From contig BLXT01005342.1 in assembly GCA_019648995.1 (NCBI GenBank), positions 1,188,316-1,209,093 of the forward strand: a stretch of DNA of 20,778 nt, written 5' to 3'. Under the pieces are notes generated by a model. That model did not search any database, was not told the origin of the DNA, and saw only the letters and a list, made by a program, of their open reading frames with translations. The DNA comes from Plakobranchus ocellatus (lineage: Eukaryota; Mollusca; Gastropoda; Plakobranchidae). Shown piece after piece: positions 19,210 through 20,778 of the stretch (positions are counted from its first letter, which is position 1; every line of letters begins with the position of its first letter). The translations under genes were made by a program, and so were the position numbers.

Positions 19210-19390
19210 CATATGAGTGTGCATATTAAGTTGCATCTTCTAAAGGTTGAAAACAAAATTCTTTCAAAATAGATAATAAGTTTGAAATAAGTGAAAAGAA
19301 GAAAATACATAATTCAGTATCTCTCAATCTTTGCCTTCCCTAAGCTACCCTAGAATTCTCCAAAGCTATCTAAATGAACCTTTTTGTTCA

Positions 19391-20065
19391 ATGTTATACA
19401 ATCAAGGTAAGTTTTAAATTTACATAATTATATAATTATCAAAAACAGTTCAACCTCAAAGTCATTCTCTTGAAGCCCAACATTGGGGGAGTTTCAAAAT
19501 TATGTGATTTTTATTACGAATTGTACATATATTTTTTAAATTATCATTATTACTGCGTTAGATTTATGTCCCTCTTTCATTCTGACTTTTTTAAAAATCA
19601 GATTTAAGTCGCGCTTTCATTTTGACTTAAAAAAAAAACCATTCGGTTTTTAAGAATGCGTAAAAATACCCGCTATTCTAGACACTAGCTCGTACCCTTG
19701 GTGTTATCATTTGTGATTGTCTTTTTTTTATATGGTAAAGCCATTGGGGCGAAACGTTTGCACGTGTACTCTGTGTGGTTCAAATCGGTTCCCAATAAGT
19801 TTGAGTCGAAAGTTGTATTCTTTTACGTTATTGTTTTCAAGTATATTTAAAAGGGGAGATAGAATTCCATCAACTGAAACTTTGAGTTTAAAACACTGGA
19901 TATAAAAAGTGAAGCGCGAAGACTACCGCCTTTTTTTTTTTTCTAACAGGCCCATTTTTGCTTCCCTTTTCTACATCCCAATACTACTTTGGAGTAACAT
20001 TATCATTTGAATTTCCTCCGTTTACAATATTGTTATCTTACTTTCCCAACTTAGACATAATGTAG
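19391..20065 (+). other. Speculative two-exon small ORF (43 codons after splicing)
   Basis: A consensus donor CAAG|GTAAGTT at 19406/19407 pairs with a strong acceptor ending at 19949, a 12-T run followed by CTAACAG. The 543-bp candidate intron is 19407-19949. An ATG at 19391 stays in frame across the junction and runs to TAG at 20063-20065. The predicted product of 43 residues is rich in Phe, Leu and Tyr, with no recognised domain. An AATAAA signal lies at 20297. The splice sites are the best pair on this strand, but an open frame this short is not evidence of coding. A non-coding transcript or coincidence is as likely. Confidence 0.1.
19561..19640. repeat. Two-copy 40-bp tandem duplication
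   Basis: Bases 19561-19600 and 19601-19640 align without gaps. The first 28 positions of each copy share 24, including GATTTA, CTTTCATT and TGACTT. The 3' parts diverge into T- and A-runs. The exact 40-bp spacing indicates a local duplication rather than chance. Confidence 0.75.
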
Positions 20066-20163
20066 TCCACGTAGCCTTACTCGTGTTGCATTATTGTTCT
20101 TATTCAAAAGTTGAATAGTTCTTGGCATACAGCTTAATTTATGATTCGTTTTTAGTAGAAGGT

Positions 20164-20194
20164 GCAAAGAGAGAGAGAGACAGAGAGAGAGAGA

Positions 20195-20238
<44 letters not shown>

Positions 20239-20260
20239 TACAGACAGACAGAGCTAGCGA
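20164..20260 (+). repeat. (GA)n tract with CAGA interruptions
   Basis: GA repeats with CAGAG and GGGA interruptions contain a long pure part at about 20200-20233, then ACAGACAGACAG and more GA. The minus frame (SLSLSL) is an artefact. Confidence 0.95.
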
Positions 20261-20734
20261 GTGAGAGAGGGAAGGAAAAAAAGAGAGACAGAGAGAAATA
20301 AACATTAAATCAAGAAGATAATACAGCCATCGGTGATGCATAGGACATCACGTTGAGGAGAGACAATAAAAAGCGTTTTGATATAAAATGTTATCTCACA
20401 CACAAAAAAAAAGAGATTCATGATATTTCAAATTAAGTGCATTTATAAATTAGCGTTGACACCAGAAATCGGATGCAGACTAGATATAGGACGCGCTATA
20501 GTAATTGCACAAAAGCAACCACTGCTAACTGGCTCATTTTGGACGCTTGCATCAATACTTTTTAATCACAGCCCGCCTGTTCAAGTATTGCGAAAACTTT
20601 GACGGGCCTGTCCATGATTGATTTCAAATCCTGATAAGGTGAAATTTCGACAAGGATACCACTTGCACAAGATCAGGAGTAAGAGGAAGCTAAGTCTAAT
20701 CATGTAGAAGTAGAGGAAGAAAGCTAAAAAATAC

Positions 20735-20737
<3 letters not shown>
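20261..20737. other. Stretch without recognisable gene
   Basis: AT-rich sequence with a somewhat more complex patch (20450-20630) holding a 60-codon plus frame (20420-20602) of no recognisable family. GCCCG (20571-20575) and CGGGC (20602-20606) could pair. Confidence 0.5.

Positions 20738-20778
<41 letters not shown>
20738..20778 (+). repeat. (GA)n tract running off the window
   Basis: A pure GA dinucleotide run starts at about 20738 and continues to the last base, so its full length is not seen. Confidence 0.95.

Noticed and set aside
19717..19905. 62-codon ORF with CTCTLCG, considered as a zinc-finger fragment
   Set aside because: The cysteine spacing does not continue into a second ligand pair, and no flanking finger or splice site supports it.

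Overview
This window looks like non-coding DNA from an animal nuclear genome. It is AT-rich and full of simple-sequence repeats: (GA/CT)n, (TA)n, compound (CA)n/(TA)n, (ATCT)n and poly-C. It also carries tRNA-derived SINE-type retroposons with internal RNA polymerase III box motifs. Nothing bacterial, archaeal or phage-like is present: no runs of adjacent ORFs, no ribosome binding sites, no rRNA, no functional tRNA and no CRISPR array. A lophotrochozoan, most plausibly a mollusc, fits the repeat style. That is an inference from general appearance only, because no gene is recognisable.

Layout. Bases 1-4760: microsatellites (196-314, 1127-1205, 1731-1842, 3780-3870, 4689-4763) separated by AT-rich sequence, a GC-richer block with small inverted repeats (1430-1680), and a possible splice-site pair (2075/2622). 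Bases 4868-5157: a SINE-like element with a tRNA-like head. Its central 36-bp core and its tail recur in a headless, diverged second copy at about 8585-8775. Bases 5158-9600: mostly featureless apart from (AT)32 at 6931-6994 and (CT)22 at 7404-7447. Bases 9639-9705: a perfect CRE palindrome, a TATA-like element and a homeodomain-type palindrome. Bases 9964-10056: a (GA)n tract running into an N gap. Bases 10208-10361: the best-supported feature, a minus-strand tRNA-derived SINE with near-perfect target-site duplications. Bases 10621-20778: GA tracts all on one strand, (TA)n tracts, two poly-C tracts, a 40-bp two-copy tandem duplication (19561-19640), a speculative small spliced ORF (19391-20065), and a (GA)n tract that runs off the window end.

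No protein-coding gene can be called with confidence. Most long open frames are translations of microsatellites or of T-rich sequence. Three blocks of higher complexity (4137-4541, 10621-10978, 14420-14609) are open on one or both strands and are the places to look for an exon or an unclassified transposon. I found no convincing new biological system. The most useful leads are the SINE families, the spliced-ORF hypothesis and the promoter-like cluster.
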